Shown here: in pieces, positions 36,332-38,158 of the stretch
Layout of the letters: every line of letters begins with the position of its first letter
Numbering within the stretch: the stretch's first letter is position 1
Assembly (NCBI GenBank): GCA_028821785.1
Contig: JAPKFC010000009.1
Location: 1 to 38,158 of the forward strand
Reading direction: 5' to 3'
Length of the DNA: 38,158 bases
Origin: Candidatus Poseidoniaceae archaeon
GTDB lineage: Archaea > Thermoplasmatota > Poseidoniia > Poseidoniales > Poseidoniaceae
Notes under the pieces: model-generated
What the model was told of the DNA's origin: nothing
The model's database searches: none
Seen by the model: the letters and a program-made list of their open reading frames with translations, nothing else
Program-made: the position numbers and the translations under genes

Positions 36332-36631
36332 ATGGAATACGTATACGCTGCTATGCTACTGCACGCTGCTGGAAATGAAATAACTGAAAAAGCTGTCACT
36401 GCCACTTTGGCTGGTGCTGGTGTAGATGTAGACGCTGCTCGCGTGAAGGCACTTTGTGCTTCTCTCGCTGGTGTCGACATCGCTGATGCTATGACCCAAG
36501 CTGTCGCTGCACCTGCCGCTGCTGCCCCTGCAGCAGCTGCTTCGTCCTCTGACGCCCCTGCGGAAGCAGAGGAAGAAGAAGAAGAGGATGAAGAAGCTGG
36601 TTTCGACGGTCTTGGTTCCCTATTCGGTTGA
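36332..36631 (+). CDS. rpl12: 50S ribosomal protein L12 (P1)
   Basis: [45 protein letters not shown]...[13 protein letters not shown]. Confidence 0.95.
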   Translation: MEYVYAAMLLHAAGNEITEKAVTATLAGAGVDVDAARVKALCASLAGVDIADAMTQAVAAPAAAAPAAAASSSDAPAEAEEEEEEDEEAGFDGLGSLFG

Positions 36632-36658
36632 ATTGGACTCCGAGCGCCGCCGAGCGTT

Positions 36659-36850
36659 CTCGCTTGACCAGTAAATGGTCTAGTGAGTGATTGCACGGTA
36701 AACGCCTCCGGTCCAGACTTAACGGAATACCTCGCCTTTGGGCGTGGATCAAACGGTCTACCGTGCATTCGAGTTACACCTATTGCTGCGGCAATAGGTA
36801 TCCCAACTTTGGGATTTCGCCCTCTCATTATCTGAGGATTTTGAGAGGGC
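36659..36850 (+). other. Non-coding region rich in inverted repeats (candidate structured RNA/terminator)
   Basis: Hairpin 36659-36687; TGCACGGTA (36692-36700)/TACCGTGCA (36759-36767); CCTATTGC-tgcg-GCAATAGG (36779-36798); TCCCAA-ct-TTGGGA (36801-36814); GCCCTCTCA/TGAGAGGGC (36819-36850). Confidence 0.5.
36819..36850 (+). terminator. Hairpin followed by TAAAATTTTCTTTT, possible transcription termination signal
   Basis: Perfect 9-bp stem GCCCTCTCA...TGAGAGGGC with a T-rich tract downstream, after the L12 gene. Confidence 0.45.
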
Positions 36851-36884
36851 TAAAATTTTCTTTTATCAACTATTGTTATTTTGA

Positions 36885-37445
36885 GTGAGAACTTTCATCC
36901 GGTTTATTGATGCACTATTGACTACAGCATCAGCCATGGTGAAGAGGGCGACCTTAGATTTGGAACTCTCACCAACACCAGTTGAATGTATCAAAGCATT
37001 ACGTGAGTTAGCAGATTCTGCTGGTTGGAAATTAGAAAGACATGAAGGTTCGAGATTAGTAGACCGCTTTGCAATCATTATGCCGATGGCCCAATCAGCT
37101 AGAACTCTAGGCTTGGTGGTGAAAGATGGACCTCTCAGAGGACTTGAACTGGTTTGTTGGTCAGAAACTAGAGGGTCAAGTGGTGCCATTAACATTGCAA
37201 GTTGGTTATTGCCTGGTGGGCAAGAACATCCCTTAACAAGAAATTTGATTCACAATTGGGTTGCACTGCTCCCTCGCTGTCCATGGAGATGGTCCTTTGG
37301 TGAAAGATCTAAAATTGGATATTTGCTGCCGGTATGGAGAAAATCTAGGAAAAAGTTTGCTAAACTGGGATTTAATGTAAAATCAAAACAGTGGCCTATA
37401 GTTGCACAAGAACCTTGGTTTGCATCAATAACTAGTGAAGAATAG
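36885..37445 (+). CDS. Hypothetical protein
   Basis: 186-aa ORF (GTG start, or ATG at 36936); no recognised family. Confidence 0.6.
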   Translation: MRTFIRFIDALLTTASAMVKRATLDLELSPTPVECIKALRELADSAGWKLERHEGSRLVDRFAIIMPMAQSARTLGLVVKDGPLRGLELVCWSETRGSSGAINIASWLLPGGQEHPLTRNLIHNWVALLPRCPWRWSFGERSKIGYLLPVWRKSRKKFAKLGFNVKSKQWPIVAQEPWFASITSEE

Positions 37446-37521
37446 GTCAAATTACAAATCATCAGTCAACCGAAAGTAATAGGGTTGATGCCCCGCCACA
37501 GTTACAGTAGGAGAGATTGAA

Positions 37522-38158
37522 ATGGCCAACCTAAGTGAGTTTGCTGAAAACTTGAAATCCAACCGTGATACTCAAATCACAGTAGCATTGATCATATTTT
37601 TTATGCTTGCATTCCCTCTATATTTTAATTATGCATCCAGTAATGTTTCATCCAATGGAGCATTGGGAACTGTTGGCGATTACATGGTCTCTGGAGAATA
37701 TACATTTATCGAATTAGATAGTGCTACTGAAGGTATTGCAGATGGAGAAACACTAACTCTAGAATTACATTCAGATGCTGTGAAAAGTCAAATTGCTGAC
37801 AAGAATTTAGTTGCAGTAATTGTCAATATGAGTTACGATGAAGATGAAACAGCCTCAGGACCTCCGCTAACTTGTGCCGGTCCACTAGGTGGAAATGATG
37901 CACCAGACACAATCTCAGCAACAGTATCTCGCGGCAATGACACTGCATCAGGTTCTGGGCAAAATCCTGGAAGTCATGAAATTACAGCAGAATGGTATGA
38001 TTCCTCAATAATCGATACAGTTGTTACAGGATTGTCAGAGTCTGAAATAATGGATATGCTCGAAGGTGGAGAAACTGGAATGGGTGATTATATTGTTGAA
38101 ATTTCAGTCGTTGCAGAATCAGGTGGCGGGGCGGGTTGTCCCCACAATGATGGCGGTG
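37522..38158 (+). CDS. Membrane-anchored secreted protein, truncated at window end
   Basis: MANLSEFAENLKSNRDTQITVALIIFFMLAFPLYFNYASSNVSS; N-terminal TM then acidic extracellular-like region; open to the window edge. Confidence 0.7.
   Translation, partial: MANLSEFAENLKSNRDTQITVALIIFFMLAFPLYFNYASSNVSSNGALGTVGDYMVSGEYTFIELDSATEGIADGETLTLELHSDAVKSQIADKNLVAVIVNMSYDEDETASGPPLTCAGPLGGNDAPDTISATVSRGNDTASGSGQNPGSHEITAEWYDSSIIDTVVTGLSESEIMDMLEGGETGMGDYIVEISVVAESGGGAGCPHNDGG

Noticed and set aside
36178-36828. 216-aa minus-strand ORF
   Set aside because: Antisense to the Ala/Glu-rich tails of L10 and L12; low-complexity composition is a by-product of those codons.
1-38158. CRISPR arrays, IS elements, prophage or integrase genes
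   Set aside because: No regularly spaced repeats, transposase/integrase motifs or phage genes were seen; the region looks like stable chromosome.

Overview
The window looks like chromosomal DNA from a euryarchaeon, plausibly a Marine Group II / Poseidoniales relative. That placement is inferred from gene content and order, and no search was run. About 44 supported CDSs and one tRNA-Leu(TAG) were identified. The archaeal core includes secE-spt5-L11-L1-L10-L12, L21e-rpoF-DUF655-ksgA, and pus10. Around it are accessory genes: an orphan DNA methyltransferase, exonuclease VII, an AhpC/thioredoxin-like pair, an MMPL transporter, and a copper module (HMA protein, CopA, Cys-rich protein). The observations most worth follow-up are: (1) a tightly overlapping five-gene cluster on the minus strand (KAS-III-like ketosynthase, heme-oxygenase-like diiron protein, acyl-desaturase-like protein, His-rich membrane protein, unknown protein) that looks like an undescribed acyl or lipid-modifying pathway in an archaeon; (2) Spt5 fused to an N-terminal degenerate Nudix-like domain; (3) a ribosomal protein L11 gene encoding only the C-terminal domain; (4) a protein with two divergent, interrupted histone-fold-like segments; (5) Pus10 with a basic linker and SAP-like domain inserted in its catalytic half; (6) a perfect 12-bp inverted repeat bracketing a TATA-like element at a probably leaderless copper-operon promoter. 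No CRISPR array, transposon or rRNA gene was seen.
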